DNA from: Cinnamomum chago
Taxonomy: Eukaryota; Streptophyta; Magnoliopsida; Laurales; Lauraceae
Direction of reading: 5' to 3'
Length of the DNA stretch: 64,000 nucleotides
NCBI GenBank assembly: GCA_038049695.1
Contig: CP142452.1
Coordinates: 80,952,501-81,016,500 of the forward strand
The position numbers and the translations under genes are program-made. Positions 22,722 through 34,893 of the stretch are shown piece after piece. The notes below the pieces were generated by a model that searched no databases, was not told where the DNA came from, and saw only the letters and a program-made list of their open reading frames with translations. Numbering within the stretch: the stretch's first letter is position 1; each line of letters opens with the position of its first letter.

Positions 22722-25493
22722 TTTGGCATATCTATTTGCAGGATCTAAATGTTGTAAAGTAATTTGATGTAGTTGTTTTTGACATTTGGACTGTGTGGAT
22801 GGTGCATATTGTTGGAGTAGGTAGGCCTTTCAGATAGGATTTAAAAATATTCAGATAGGATTACAATATTCTTGGCCCTCTAGATGCAGAGATCAGACAC
22901 TCAAAGGGCCAAGAACTCATTCCCAAGATCTAAAAACCCTTATCTCATTGTATTAAGATCGAAGATCTATCAACAAAAAGACATATCTGAACATGCACAA
23001 ACAATCATAAAGATCTATGAAAATAACTAGTGCGGATCTACACCTGAGGAGCTCGGTTATGCTCAAATCGAGACTTTGATATTCTTGATTCCACGAAACG
23101 CTTTCGCAGACACGATCACCTAGGCCTTGTGATCTTCCACACTATGACCTAATCACGGAGAACTTCTCAAAGAAAATGGTGGGGTCTCAGTTGAAAATAA
23201 AACCCTGAACGCACTTATACCAGAGAAACCAAAGGAGAAGAGAGAGAGATTTGTCCACTATTGTTGTGGGACGTCCGGCCCTAGTGGGCTATATATAATA
23301 TGTGAGACTTCTTCCCAGAGTGCTCTAATGAGAAGTCTCACTTCTAGTTCTCTTATGAATTCTACTCCTTTCTCTCTTATGTAATCTATTCCACTTTCTC
23401 TTATCAGTATTGCCTGATTATAACTCTGCTTCTTAGGGCTAACATGGAGACCACTAAGAATTCCTTATATTTGGCTTCAACCGAAGCATCTAGACCCCAC
23501 ATCTTATGTGAATTTTAGACTCATAATTAACTGTAAATAACTTTTATATATAAATACAATTGCACTCCAATCTTACGAGTTTTACAAGAAGACTATAAAC
23601 TTTTCTAATTATTGCAAGCAAACCCCTCCATCAATTATATCCATGGATCCATGGGAATTAAATTATCTAATCAAATTGGATCCGCCTCTTATTATCCTTG
23701 TGACCCAATTAATTACATTAATTATCAATATCATCTGATTAACTCTTAATCAGAATGGGTACACACTCATCAATGATAAATTTCATTAATCAGCATAAGG
23801 AGATACTTGTTTTTTATAGGACAGATTCCGTCTTGAGAATATATGTTCTCACAATCCCACTACTATCTACCTAAGACACCGAGATGTTGACTGACAGATG
23901 GTCTCACTTATTGGTAAGTTAAAGTTGATGCATAACAGAAACATGAGTCCATTACTCTTTCAAGAATGAGAGCTTGTTGCTTGAAAATTATGAAAGCATT
24001 CCTTAATTAAAGACATCGGTTTGTATAAGGTGTTACTCATGGTCTTTCAGTACATCAAATGAACTAGCACAACAATCTAGAGTCTACCACTCTAATGGTC
24101 AAGACAAAACATAGTAATTGCAATTCTAGAACTTTTTCAGATGAGATGTACAGTCTCATCACTAGTTGTGAAACTCATCAAGTATAAGAGTTGTGATCTG
24201 TGTCTCCTATATGTGAATCTCATTCATACACATGAATCACATTTAATGTAGTTAAGAGCTTATGTTTATCTCATGAACAATCATGTCATTTTGTATTAAT
24301 TACGTGCAAGCATAAACCAAATCTGATTCATCTCATAACTGAAGCATGAAATTATAAATGAACTAAGATAATAAATGAAATTATTCACATCATTTATTGG
24401 ATTGAGGACAGGCAAACATGTCTATTTAAGCCGGACATCAAACGTTTCTCCTCTATTTCGTATGGACAGAAGAATGACGCTTTTTTTTTTAACACAGATC
24501 AAAGTGTCTAAAGCAAAGAGAGTCGGGAGTGTTGTAGTGAACTTTTTGCCAGTATGTTTTATCCTTATTTTTTTAAGATCCGTTGCCCTAAATATGATCC
24601 GAACCGACTGAAATTTTCATAAACCTAAGAACACTATGGGACCGAATCTAAACCGTTGATTCTTTGCAAATCTCAAAATATTTGTGAAAAGCCATAAACC
24701 ATTAGATCTATGTTTCTAATCTTTTGTGGGACCCTCTATCAAGATCTGAATCCTTGGTCCTCTTTGGAATGCCAAGAGCGGCTATCGGATCAAGTCTCAG
24801 CCCTACAATTGTTATGGATTTCATGAAATTATTGAAAAACTACGAACCGCTGATGTGCTATTGTGTAAAGTAATTGGGTTTCACGTGATGCACTGGCAGT
24901 CCGATCTTTCAATTCTTTTTTAATTATAAGGTCATAAATGTAAACCCAACCCACCAATTCTCTTTTTAAGCTCAAGAATGGCCACGATACCAAATCTGAG
25001 CTGTTGATCATTCATAGATCTCTAAATATTTGTGAAAAATTACTAACCCTTAGATCTAAATTTTTGGACTTTTAGCCCCCCTAAATCAAGATCCAAATTG
25101 TTGACCCTCTTAAGAAACCTAAGAACATCATTAATATCAAATATCAGCTCTTAACTTCTAGTGTATCTCAAGATATATATTTATGAGGAATTGTGGAACA
25201 TTGATCCTCTTATGTCTAAATGACTTGGTTTCCACGTGATGATAGGTGGTCTGATTTTATTTTTTTTCTGATTTATTTCAATTGTTGGGCCCAAACCAAT
25301 AATCCAAACGGTTTAATATCTTTACAATGTCTAATACCACTACTTGTAGGATAATATATTCATTGGCCGAGCAATATACTCATTTGTTCAGCTCTGAGTG
25401 GCCGAACAGGCAAGGGAGAGAGGGACGGCGATAGGAGAGAATGACAGGGAGAGGGAGATCAGAGGAGAGAAGGAGAAGGACCGTGAGAGAGGA

Positions 25494-26584
25494 GGAAGGT
25501 GGGTGGCCGAGCACTCAGAGGGAGAGGGAAAGAGAGTGGGATGAAAGGAAGTGTTATTATGGATGATTTTTTTATAGGAATCCCATGAGTGGATGTGCAT
25601 GCAGTAGCTCCCAAAATTTAAAGACACCCGACATCTCATACAAGGAAAAAGCCTTGGTCGGGTGAACGTACAAAAGCAAAACGGTATTATTCTTATTGGT
25701 GACCATTTCATGGAGAGAGCTAGAAGACGTGTAGAAACATGCATGATTGATATTTGTAAGCATGCTTATTCTTAAAAAAAAAAAAAAAAAAAATGCTTGT
25801 CTTCCCATTCCTATCCCGTAGAATTTCATTTTGCGGAATTATCATTATTAGAACTGCAACATTTTGTCTTTGGTGAGTGTACCACCTGTACTTGTTACAA
25901 GTCACAACCATGGTCGATAATTTAAATTAACAAAAAAAGCACTAGAAATGGTGAACCCGGCTAATCTTATCATGCTTAGGGATGCCGATAGAACTGATTC
26001 TAATTAGGGAGGGACCCGACTCAAAATATCCCATTATGGACTCAGTTTTTTTGGATCCATTTAGCTCTGGACTTTCACTGCATCACACACACGTATATAA
26101 AGCACCCACCCAGTGCACGCTCCAAGTGCACACCTAGATGTGGGGCCCTTAGGCAAGAGAGGGATTAAGGGGAATATTAGAAGAACTGGGCGGGCTTATC
26201 TGTTTGCTAAATCTTGAGCCCACATTATCATCCTAACTCCTTATTCAACGGCCAATAAATTTTAAATGTTTTACTTAATAAAAAGAGTGCAATCAATCAA
26301 TGGCTAGTCCATTTGAAAGGGTGCAAACCCTAGATCTTGTAACTAACTATCAGTGGAGGTCCCCATTTGATGGTCCACATGGATGAGTGTTTGAGTGGGG
26401 CCCACTCAGTGGTCTGTTTTGTAAGATTCATGTATATCATGTGCACCGGGTAATTTTATATATGGTGACTCGACTACACTACCACACTAAGGCCGCAAGG
26501 AAATTTTACTTGATCTTTTCTTCTGAGTCCATAGGAATTATTTTAACCCAAAGGGCTGGAAGCAACATTATAAAAATATATATA
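25494..26584. other. Upstream flank of lipase B with block homologous to 12925-13790
   Basis: 25494-25839 is a GA-rich then AT-rich stretch with an A-run (25774-25793) and no gene. 25840-26580 is the second copy of the distal upstream block. At 26466-26568 it carries a SINE body fragment (CACTACCACACTAAGG to CCCAAAGGGCTGG) similar to 63320-63415, without the tRNA head. Confidence 0.65.
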
Positions 26585-26939
26585 GGGGCCAGCTCTCCTA
26601 AGCTCAAGTGTATGGTGGGGCCCACCTAGGGACCCACATGGGGATGGGGGTTGGAGGGATTTCAAGGACTCCTTGGGATCTTCCTCTCTACAAAAAAATC
26701 AGCCCCAAATGCGATTTCTATCATCTCCATATGGGCCCAAAAGTTTAACGGTCAACGGTCCATTTAGATTGATACATAGTCGATCCAACGGTCGAGTAAA
26801 TTCGGATCTGACTGAAAGTTGGTGGACATGTTCAATTTAAGGAAGTCATGTGTTTGGTCCATTTAGATGGACCAAATGTGGGCCCCACAAATATGAGCTT
26901 ACAATTTTTTTTCCTAAGCTTGAGCTTAGGAGAGCATTG

Positions 26940-26942
<3 letters not shown>
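26585..26942. mobile_element. MITE of a two-member local family, copy 1
   Basis: The ends are inverted repeats: GCTCTCCTAAGCTCAAG at the left and CTTGAGCTTAGGAGAGC at the right. The interior (GTGGGGCCCACCTAGGGACC; GATACATAGTCGATCCAACG) is about 85% like 42034-42390. An AT microsatellite replaces the right flank, so a target duplication cannot be read here. Confidence 0.8.

Positions 26943-26986
<44 letters not shown>
26943..26986. repeat. (AT)22 microsatellite
   Basis: A pure AT run directly after the MITE. Just beyond it, GAGCCTCTCCTCCGCTCAAG (from 26987) resembles the MITE terminus again, so a second, divergent element end may abut it. Confidence 0.85.
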
Positions 26987-26989
<3 letters not shown>

Positions 26990-28235
26990 CCTCTCCTCCG
27001 CTCAAGTGTAGGGGGAAATCCGCTCAGGCATGTGAACGGCACGTGTGTGCGATGAAAGGATTTAAGTTGGTGCCCTTTTTTCATTCTTCCCTCTCTTAAG
27101 CAAAACGAAACAGGGAAAATACCCAAATCGAGCCAAATCGAAAGAAGGGAAGCAGTTGTTTGCATGCTCGTCACTCATCTCTCCACATCTCCCGGGTCCT
27201 TGACACTCCGTCGCTCTCGCCCCTAGAATCTGGTCTCCTCCCTAACGTCACTTGCTGCGACGTGTCCTCTCGTGTGACGGATTTCAAGCAAGTCTTTCTT
27301 CCAAGTTCTAGGGTTTATTTAAGTTATCTTTCTCTTCCTTTTTCTTCCAACTGTCACGAGGATCGAAAAACAAAGCATCAGTTTTCAAGCAAGTCGTTCT
27401 TCCAAGTTGTAGGGCTTTTTTTTTAATCCTTCTTTTCATTGATGAATCTAGGGTTTTGATTGATTTCTGAAGTTACAAGTTATGATTTTCATTCGGCGGC
27501 AAATCTTTCACGGCTCTTGCGTTTGATGCCTATGGTTTGAATTTTTTTAATTGATTTTTGGTTATTCTTTGCCTTCGGATCTCTGTTTTTGATTATCTAG
27601 CTTTCTGTGTTTTGATATTGTAGTGATGAAACTGATTTTGCAAGGAGTTGGGATTTATAGAGGGGGAGCTGGGGAGAGAGGAGATTTGGTTCAATGACTG
27701 ATGTCGTGGTTGGATCACGTGTGTTTGGATTTGGATGCTTGAGCAGTAGATGAGAGATTTCATGCGTGGGTTCTTTTGAGCTGGGAAGTAATATTGGAAG
27801 TGTTTTGATATTTGTTTTTTTATTGGAAGTGTTTTTTTTTTTTAATTTGCTAACTTCTGATTTTTGTGGCTTCCTCAGATTGTGAAAGTAAAATGTCAAC
27901 AGACTCTGCAGGCTTCGGAGCATTCAAGCATTTGATAGACAAAATTTAGTTTTTTTTTCTTGGTTCTGCGGACGTTTGGAGTGGTCACTGTTGAAATATT
28001 CAAACTGCTGAAGCATGTTGATTGGTCCCTGTAAAACTATTGAGTGGTTTATGTAAAAATGTTAAACATGTTGATTGGTAACTCTTGATTGCATTTCTCT
28101 AATGTATTTTTGTTGGTCGCCCTGAAAGTTACATTCACAGATAATGGTTGACGGCGTTTCTCATGGATATGTAAAACTTTACTGGTTAATCTTTGTTATT
28201 ATTTCAGGGTGCTTGGTTTCGTGTTACAAGTGTCG
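26987..28235. other. Non-coding stretch, unclassified
   Basis: The CT-rich leader-like DNA at 27160-27420 contains a directly repeated TTTTCAAGCAAGTC / TTCCAAGT motif (about 27285 and 27380) and several TAGGGTTT words typical of plant gene leaders. No convincing reading frame follows. It could be a transposon-captured gene leader. Confidence 0.35.
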
Positions 28236-28850
28236 TATAGGTATCATAAATATACACAAAGTTTGATTGACCGTGGACGGGATATGTCAAATGGGCTTCC
28301 TCCCTGATGGAAGCTCTAGCAATACAACCCCATAACTGTAAACTGTAAACTTCACTCTTGACAAGCAGGTGCCCTATCATTGTTGGAGCAACATACCTGC
28401 AAATCCATCAAAGCTATTATATGTGGATAAAGCGAACTAAAATGCAGGCTTCTGTTTCTTAAGAAACAAGACCCATGGCTTCAGCACATGCTATCTTTCA
28501 CTGGAAACATTTAATCTATTCTATCAATTTTACAGTTTATTTTTTAGCCTTTTCTGGCAAAGTAAAACCTACAAACCATGAGATAATCTACATATTTATA
28601 ATAAGTCTTATTCAGCTTTACTTTCTTTATAAGAAAATCACCAGGGTTTCAATATTTAGCAAATGTAAGACAACGGGATATAGTTAGAACACAGCAAAGG
28701 TATTCAACCATTATCCAGTACCATCTATTAAGTATTGCACCCACCATGGAGGTGCACCCCTTCCCAAAGCCCAACCGATAGCAGCTAAAGTGATACTAGT
28801 TCTATAACTATACCAATGCACAGGCTTAAATATGATACTAGAAAATACAT
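28236..28850 (-). pseudogene. Receptor-like protein kinase fragment
   Basis: On the minus strand, about 28290-28400 reads YVAPTMIGHLLVKS and then, after a frame change, VYSYGVVLLELPSGRKPI. This is the activation-segment/subdomain VIII-IX region of plant receptor-like kinases. About 28745-28840 reads SITLAAIGWALGRGAPPWW, weakly like the helix just before the catalytic HRD. The order is correct for one gene on the minus strand with an intron-sized gap. Frameshifts and an in-frame stop make it non-functional. The CACTA element begins only 9 bp beyond it, so it may have been a target or a captured fragment. Confidence 0.55.
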
Positions 28851-29216
28851 TCAACATTCACTACAAGAAATTTGGGGTTTAAGGACGACAAAAATTTGTC
28901 CCAAAATGTACATATTTCGTCACCGAAACTAATTGAGACGAAAATTTTTCGTCACCCGTTTTGTTGCCAAAGCCTTATCGCTAAAAGGTATTGGAGACGG
29001 AAAAAAAATTCGTCATTGAAAAAGATAAGTTTGTGACGATTTTTTTTTGTCTCCAATACACTCTGTTGGAAACAAATAAAATTTTTTTCGTCTCCAATAC
29101 ACTATGTTGGAAACATACTTGTAAGTAATTAGTAACAAAATATTTTGTCATTAAAGGAAGAGATTAGAGACAAAAATATTTTGTCATAAATATAAGAAAT
29201 AGAGACGAAATTTTTT

Positions 29217-30204
29217 TGTCACATTTACCCCGCCCAACTCAAGGACTTCCCATAAGGTCACCCATCCTAGTACTGCTCCGGCCCGAGCACGCTTAACTTC
29301 GGAGTACTTACGTTCTTTGGAGCCGCACGATTTTAAAAGACTTCATGCTAAGTTAATACGGGGTTTGACTTATAAGTCATGGTCAAGACTTGGATATTTC
29401 CGATGCAGGCTAACGGAGACACATCGTTTGAAGCCCGTGGTTGACACGCTACGCTCCGTGGTTAAGAGTACCGCCCGGACCAAGATCTCACATTCTCCCC
29501 CACTAGAAATAGAGTCATCATCGGCTCTGATACCAACTGTCACAGCCCCGCCCAACTTAGCATGAAACTATCCGCTTTGGCCCATATGCACGTGCGAGGA
29601 CTCCCCAGGAAGTCACCCATCCTAGTACTGCTCCCGCCCGAGCACGCTTAACTTCGTAGTTCTTACGATTTCTGGGGCCGCACGGTTTTAAAAAGCCTCA
29701 TGCTAAGTTAATACAGGGTTTAACTTATAAGCTCATGGTCAGGACTTGGATATTTCCAATGCGGGCTAACGTAGACTCGCTGTTTGAAGCCCGTGATTAA
29801 CACGCTACGCCCAGTTGTTAAGGGTACCGCCCGTACCAAGATCTCACATTCTCCCCCACTAGAAATAGAGTCGTCCTCAGCTCTGATACCAACTGTCACA
29901 GCCCCGCCCAACTCAGCATGAAATTGTCCGTTTTGGCCCACGTGCACGCACGAGGACTTCCCAGGAGGTCACTCATCCTAATACTGCTCCCGCCTGAGCA
30001 CGCTTAACTTCGAAGTTCTTACGATTTCCGGGGACACACGGTTTTAAAAAGCCTCATGCTAAGTTAATACGGGGTTTGACTTATAAGCCCAAGGTCAGGA
30101 CTTGGATATTTCTTATGCGGGCTAACGAAGACTCACCGTTTGAAGCCCATGGTTGACACGCTACGCCTCGTGGTTAAGGGTACCGCCCGGACCAAGTTCT
30201 CACA
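29217..30204 (-). mobile_element. Cassandra TRIM array with three LTRs carrying 5S rRNA-like sequence
   Basis: Three LTRs lie in tandem on the minus strand: 29217-29492 (with a roughly 37-bp internal deletion), 29538-29848 and 29894-30204 (311 bp each). Each contains the reverse complement of 5S rRNA internal promoter sequence (plus-strand patches TCACCCATCCTAGTACTGCT and GAGCACGCTTAACTTCG). The two identical-length internal parts hold a tRNA-Met primer-binding site (minus-strand TTGGTATCAGAGC) and a purine-rich tract (AGTGGGGGAGAA). This fits Cassandra, a non-coding retroelement whose LTRs use a 5S-type polymerase III promoter. The LTR-int-LTR-int-LTR form suggests recombination between elements. 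Confidence 0.9.
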
Positions 30205-30639
30205 GTAGCAGAGACTGAGAAAGGTAGGTGTACCTGGCAATGGCGGACTCCTGGATGGAGGATGATGGGCACAGATGATGGTGATTGGTGATGGTGGCTG
30301 CGTCTGGGAATTCTAGTCGAGAGAGACTGAGAGAAGTAGAGATGAGAGGGATCACTGATCAGGGATGGGTCTACACTGCGTGTGTTAATGGAGGGTGATG
30401 ATGATTGATGGGGGCCAATGGGCCATGGGGCTGCTGCTTGAGATGATCGGTGGGAGATGTTGGAAAAGGGTTTTGGAAAATGGGGAAAATTGTTCTTCTC
30501 TCCTCTTCTGGAAAAGGGTTTTGGAAAAGGGGAAAATGGGTTTTGGAAAAGGGGCGTTGGATTAGGGGGGGGGGGGATGGACATTAGGGCCTCGGGGGGC
30601 CCATTTTAGTCATTTTAAAGGCTTTTCCAAAGAAATACT

Positions 30640-31340
30640 TGTAAGAGAGGAATAGGCTCAAATGCGAACGAAATTGGCGCCACTGCAAAGGAAATTGGCG
30701 CCTTATTTTGGTGACTAAATATTTTCGTCTTCCATAACTTATCCTTAATAGTGACGAATTATGTTCATCACAAAAACAAATTATATTTTGTGACAAAAAT
30801 TTTCGTCTCCAATGAGCTAAAATAATTCGCGCCAAAGCAAATGAAATTGGCGTCTTATTTTGGTGACGAAATATGTTCGTTGTTTATAACTTATCCTTAT
30901 TGGTGATGAATTACGTTCGTCGCAAAAACAAATTATATATTGTGACAAAAATTTTCGTCTTCAATGAGCTAAAATAATTCGTGCCTGCAAATGAAATTGG
31001 CACCTTATTTTGGTGACGAAATATTTTCGTATTTTCGTCTTCTATAACTTATCCTTATTAGTGACGAATTAAGTTCGTCACAAAAACAAATTATATTTTG
31101 TGACAAAAATGTTCGTCTCCAATGAGCTAAAATAATCCGCGCCAAAGTAAATGAAATTGGCGCCTTATTTTGGTGACAAAATATGTTCGTCTTCCATAAC
31201 TTATCCTTATTGGTGACGAATTACGTTCGTCGCAAAAAAGAATTATATTTTGTGATAACAATTTTCGTCTCTAATGAGCTAAAATAATTGGCGCCAACAC
31301 AAAACAAGTTGGCACCTTATTTTTGTAGGCGAAATTTTGT
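30640..31340. repeat. Subterminal repeat array of the CACTA element
   Basis: About four to five units of roughly 150-160 bp recur, each with TTGGCGCCTTATTTTGGTGA, CATAACTTATCC, GTGACGAATTA and ATGAGCTAAAATAAT. Divergence between units is low. Such arrays bind transposase in CACTA elements. Confidence 0.85.
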
Positions 31341-31478
31341 TTTCATCTCCTATACTTATGAAAAAAATGAAAACAGACGACAAAATTTATATTTCGTCCC
31401 CTTTGGGTGTTCTTTTAAGACAAAAAAAAAATTCGTCATCAAATTTAGTCGCAACAGCCTAAATTTTTTGTAGTGATT

Positions 31479-33980
31479 CAAACACATAAAATGGTCCACA
31501 CGGAGAAATTGGTACACACAGAAGTTTCAAGTTGGTTTATTTAAATAATCTGGTCGAATTAGTTACATCAAAGCATGCCTAATCATTAAGCACAATAACT
31601 ACACATCAACTCCAATAAACCAACTCCGACGTCTTGAATTTAAATAATCTAGTCGAATTAGTTACATCAAAGCATGCCTAATCATTAAGCACAATAGCAG
31701 CCTCATTTCTTCTATCGACTTTTTATTTCTGTCATTTTAGCTTCAATTTTGCCACGTCTTGAATTTGAGTTATGAATCCACTCCGACGCAACTTCATCCT
31801 TCCAAATTAGAAAAACACAACCTCTTTATCCCTGCAATGAAATGCATCCTAATATCAATAAAGAATATTGTAATCAAAAGATAACGTTAAAGGGTGATTT
31901 TGAAAGTCTAGCGTATATTCAAATGTGGATATTTCCAAAATTTTCTCGAAGTCTTTGGAACCATAGACCCATGTCCACATGGGCACTTTGAAGCCCATTC
32001 TAAGTTTCAGAATGAAAGCGGCGATGCGTGCTTAAAGATGACATGAGAAATGATGATCCCTGCTTGGACTTTTTGATAACACTCAAATTTTCCTACAACA
32101 AACCTACTCGCAATTGCAATCAAAACCCCATGTACTTCAAATTTGAAACAACATGTAACAATGAAATTTAAGTAATAGAGATAATCAGGGGAAATAAAGT
32201 ATTCAATTAGTAGTAATAGAGATAATTTATTCGAACGCATTATTATAACTAAAATAATAAGAATAGGGACACCAAAGCATATCAGGAAAAAAAATCAATA
32301 GCTTAAAAAGTGCAAGCACCTTCCAAAAATATTAGGTAATGAATAATGGAAGTAGATTCTTGTAAAAAGAAATGTAAAATGACTTGTTCATCCCACAACT
32401 GCATTTTTTTAAAAGAACATCTCAACGTTTTGACATTCGCACCACAAACGTGTTAATATAAAAAATCAAAACCAGTAAAAATCAAAGTCAGTAGAAATGG
32501 ATCATGCATTCCAAATAAAAAAAGAGTTATTAGAAAATCAAGGTCAGTAGAAATGGGTCCTGCATCCCAAATAAAGAACATGTTATTATTATAAAAAATC
32601 AAGGCCAGTAAAAATAAAAAAAAGTCATCTGATGATGCCAAAAAGTGTTTTCGGGCACCACCGGTCAAGTAATGAGTAATTAATGTGAAAATTGAAGGAG
32701 AGAGAGAGTTTATAGTGGTTCAGTCAATCGTGACCTACATCCACTCTTGAATGGCTTTGGTTGTCGGGTACTTTATTAGCTCAATGGTGTAGGGAGCAAA
32801 GAGTACAAGCTTTGATAAGGAGAGGAGAGAGTCGTTCTCAGGTAAAAATGTGATCTGCCCCCCAAGTGTTGGTGGGGCTTACAATTTATAGTCGCCCCCT
32901 AACAGATTGGGGCGACTTACTAGCAACTAGATAGCTATTGTGGTGGAGCTCGCGACTTCTTCTCAACAGGTAAGGTGGTTGAGGTGCTCTCCATGAGACT
33001 CGGTCGAAGATGAGGAGAGGGCTGACTCCTTCCAAGGTGGCGAGGGTGAGGCTCCTGGATGCTTGTCTTGATGATGTAGCCAGGCTATGTAGCTCCTTGA
33101 TGAACTTGACTGGACCTGGACCACTTTGGGCTTGGCGGGTCTTTATAAGATTGGGCTTTCCACATGGATTGGGCCATTTGGGCTTGGCCCATCACCATCT
33201 ATCCAACTGCAAAGAAAAATAGAACCCATATCTCAAAAGGTCAAACCTCGAGGCGGCTCTTCTTTGGCCTAACCCGCTGGAATCCGTTGCAGTAGAAGGT
33301 AGCGTCGCAGATCTTTGGAGAGGACCTTGTGGGCGCAGTGGAGGGCGGCCTCGCCAATCTTGGGAGGGGAGCGAGTAGAGAACATCACAAAGAGGGTGAC
33401 GTGCAGCAAAGTAAAACCAGTCATACTGCTTTTTGACAGATTCTCGAAAGGATAGAGAGAGGGCTTTGGTTTTTCTCTACGACGACAAAAAAACCCCAAA
33501 AACCCAAAAACAAAATCCAATCTTCTGCACAGAAGAAAACCTCAGATCAGACCATAGCCCACCCAAACCAACACCTCACCAGTAGCATTTTTGTAGCTTG
33601 CAAGTGCATGGGCAATCTGGAGGTGATGCTGCCGCAGAACGGAGAGTTGGCAAAAGAGACCCAGTTGGCATCACCGTCCCAATTGTCATCATTCGGCGTC
33701 GATAACCAAAGAGAGCTGGCAGAGAGCGGAGGAGACAACCCATGAGATAATCTGCCGGATTCAGCTGACATTGGTTCCTTAGGAGAGACTAAAGGCCGAC
33801 GTCGAAGACGTTGATGGAGAAAGGGATCGGAGAGGAAGTTGAGGCGCTGCAGTGGTTGAAAAGGAATGATGTTAGGTCTCTCGAAATAAGTTTTGATAAA
33901 TGGGCGGGCCTCCAAACGAAATGGGTGGGCTTTAAAGTTTGGTCCTTTCATCGCACCCACTATCAATACCCAAATATTGA
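31479..33980. other. Intergenic stretch, no recognised gene
   Basis: A segment of about 58 bp (TTTAAATAATCTGGTCGAAT and on, through CATTAAGCACAATA) occurs twice, near 31540 and 31640. Near 32453-32620 a motif with GGTCAGTAGAAATGG is repeated. 32690-33260 has retroelement-like wording (GTGGTTCAGTCAATCGTGAC) but no clear ends. Minus-strand frames at 33269-33520 and 33547-33966 show no domain I know. Confidence 0.4.
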
Positions 33981-33988
33981 CTCATAAG

Positions 33989-34893
33989 TAGGGATGAAAG
34001 TGGGTCGGGCCGAGCCGGGCTTTGACAGGCCCTAGGCTCGGCCCTAGTATTTTTCAGTAGGCCCTAGCTCGGCCCTAGCCCTAGAGGGCCTCAAAAACCC
34101 TGGCTCGGGCTCGGCCCTTATTAAGTTATGAGGCCCTAGGGCAGGCCCTTTGAGCCTGGCTCGATTGAGGCCCTAGGCTCGACTCGTGAGCTCGGCCCAT
34201 TTTATAATGATATAGTACTAGCCGAAAGAAAATATTTTCAGGAAAAAAAATCCTGTAGGAATTCAAAGAAATCTGCATATGCAAACCAGAACAAAAAAAA
34301 TGGTCAAATGCATGCATTCATCCCATATTCTCATTCTCATAATTTGGATTGCAGCACTAAAATTAACTAAAATAAGAAAGACTTCATAAAAGCAAAGGGA
34401 GCCTAGTTCCAACACTCCATAATAGTTCAATGTTAATGTAGATTAGCATCATTAAATTCCAACAATAATACAAATCAAATTAAACTCCAATAGCATCATA
34501 GAAAAAAATAAAGTATTCGGCTAACATCATAAAATAAAGTTTTCATCATCACCAGCATTACTTATAACAACAAGAATAGAGCCTTGTTAATAAATAATAA
34601 TAGCAACAAAGGAAAGATTGTTTCAGAGTTACAAGACTTAAAAACTGGGTAGCCGTTGGTTGGATCCACTTTAATGATCAAACGGTTCCCACTTGACCTG
34701 AATAAATCCTTATATATAATATATGTATTATAATATATGTAGGCCCTAGGGCTTACGAGCCGGGCTTCATCAAGCCCTAGCTCGGCCCTTTTAAGCAAAC
34801 GGGCCTCCTACTAGGCCCTAGCTCGGCTCTTTTGTCTTTTGAGCCGAGCTCGGGCCGAGCCTATAACGGGCCGTCCGCCCACTTTCACCCCTA
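33989..34893. mobile_element. hAT-type MITE, 905 bp, perfect 8-bp target duplication
   Basis: The ends are TAGGGATGAAAGTGGGTCGG and GTCCGCCCACTTTCACCCCTA-type inverse, flanked by CTCATAAG on both sides (33981-33988 and 34894-34901). Subterminal GGGCCGAGC/GCTCGGCCC words are repeated many times in both orientations. The centre is AT-rich unique DNA without a transposase. It lies 365 bp before the lipase B start codon. Confidence 0.92.

Larger units (their letters stand above)
21598..25493. repeat. Segmental duplication, second copy (3' flank of lipase A)
   Basis: Near-identical to 1-3363. It starts after the 3'-untranslated region of lipase A, which fixes the orientation of the duplicated unit as gene then flank. 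It contains about 570 bp (24114-24688) missing from the first copy and a longer AT microsatellite. Nothing coding was recognised; the 1216-2550 equivalent (22850-24110) looks like old transposon DNA. Confidence 0.9.
28859..31475. mobile_element. Non-autonomous CACTA (En/Spm) element with 3-bp target duplication
   Basis: It starts CACTACAAGAAATTTGGGG and ends AAATTTTTTGTAGTG, the diagnostic CACTA ends, flanked by ATT (28856-28858 and 31476-31478). Subterminal regions are filled with short GACGAAA/TTTCGTC words in both orientations, the expected transposase-binding repeats. No transposase frame was found, so mobility would need an autonomous partner. The interior holds a Cassandra retroelement array (29217-30204) and a GGAAAA-rich patch (30205-30590). 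Confidence 0.92.

Noticed and set aside
29240..30010. 5S rRNA genes on the minus strand
   Set aside because: The three 5S-like stretches lie in Cassandra LTRs, are diverged, and sit between LTR ends and primer-binding sites. They are not a normal 5S array.
30174..30584. A 136-codon minus-strand frame inside the CACTA element
   Set aside because: It is Pro/Ser-rich, overlaps the end of a Cassandra LTR and a G-run, and has no transposase features.
32690..33260. A possible LTR or retroelement leader
   Set aside because: Some wording recalls plant retroelements, but no TG/CA ends, primer-binding site or target duplication were found.
33547..33966. A 139-codon minus-strand frame
   Set aside because: No domain, no homologue I recognise, and ordinary intergenic context. 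It is probably fortuitous.
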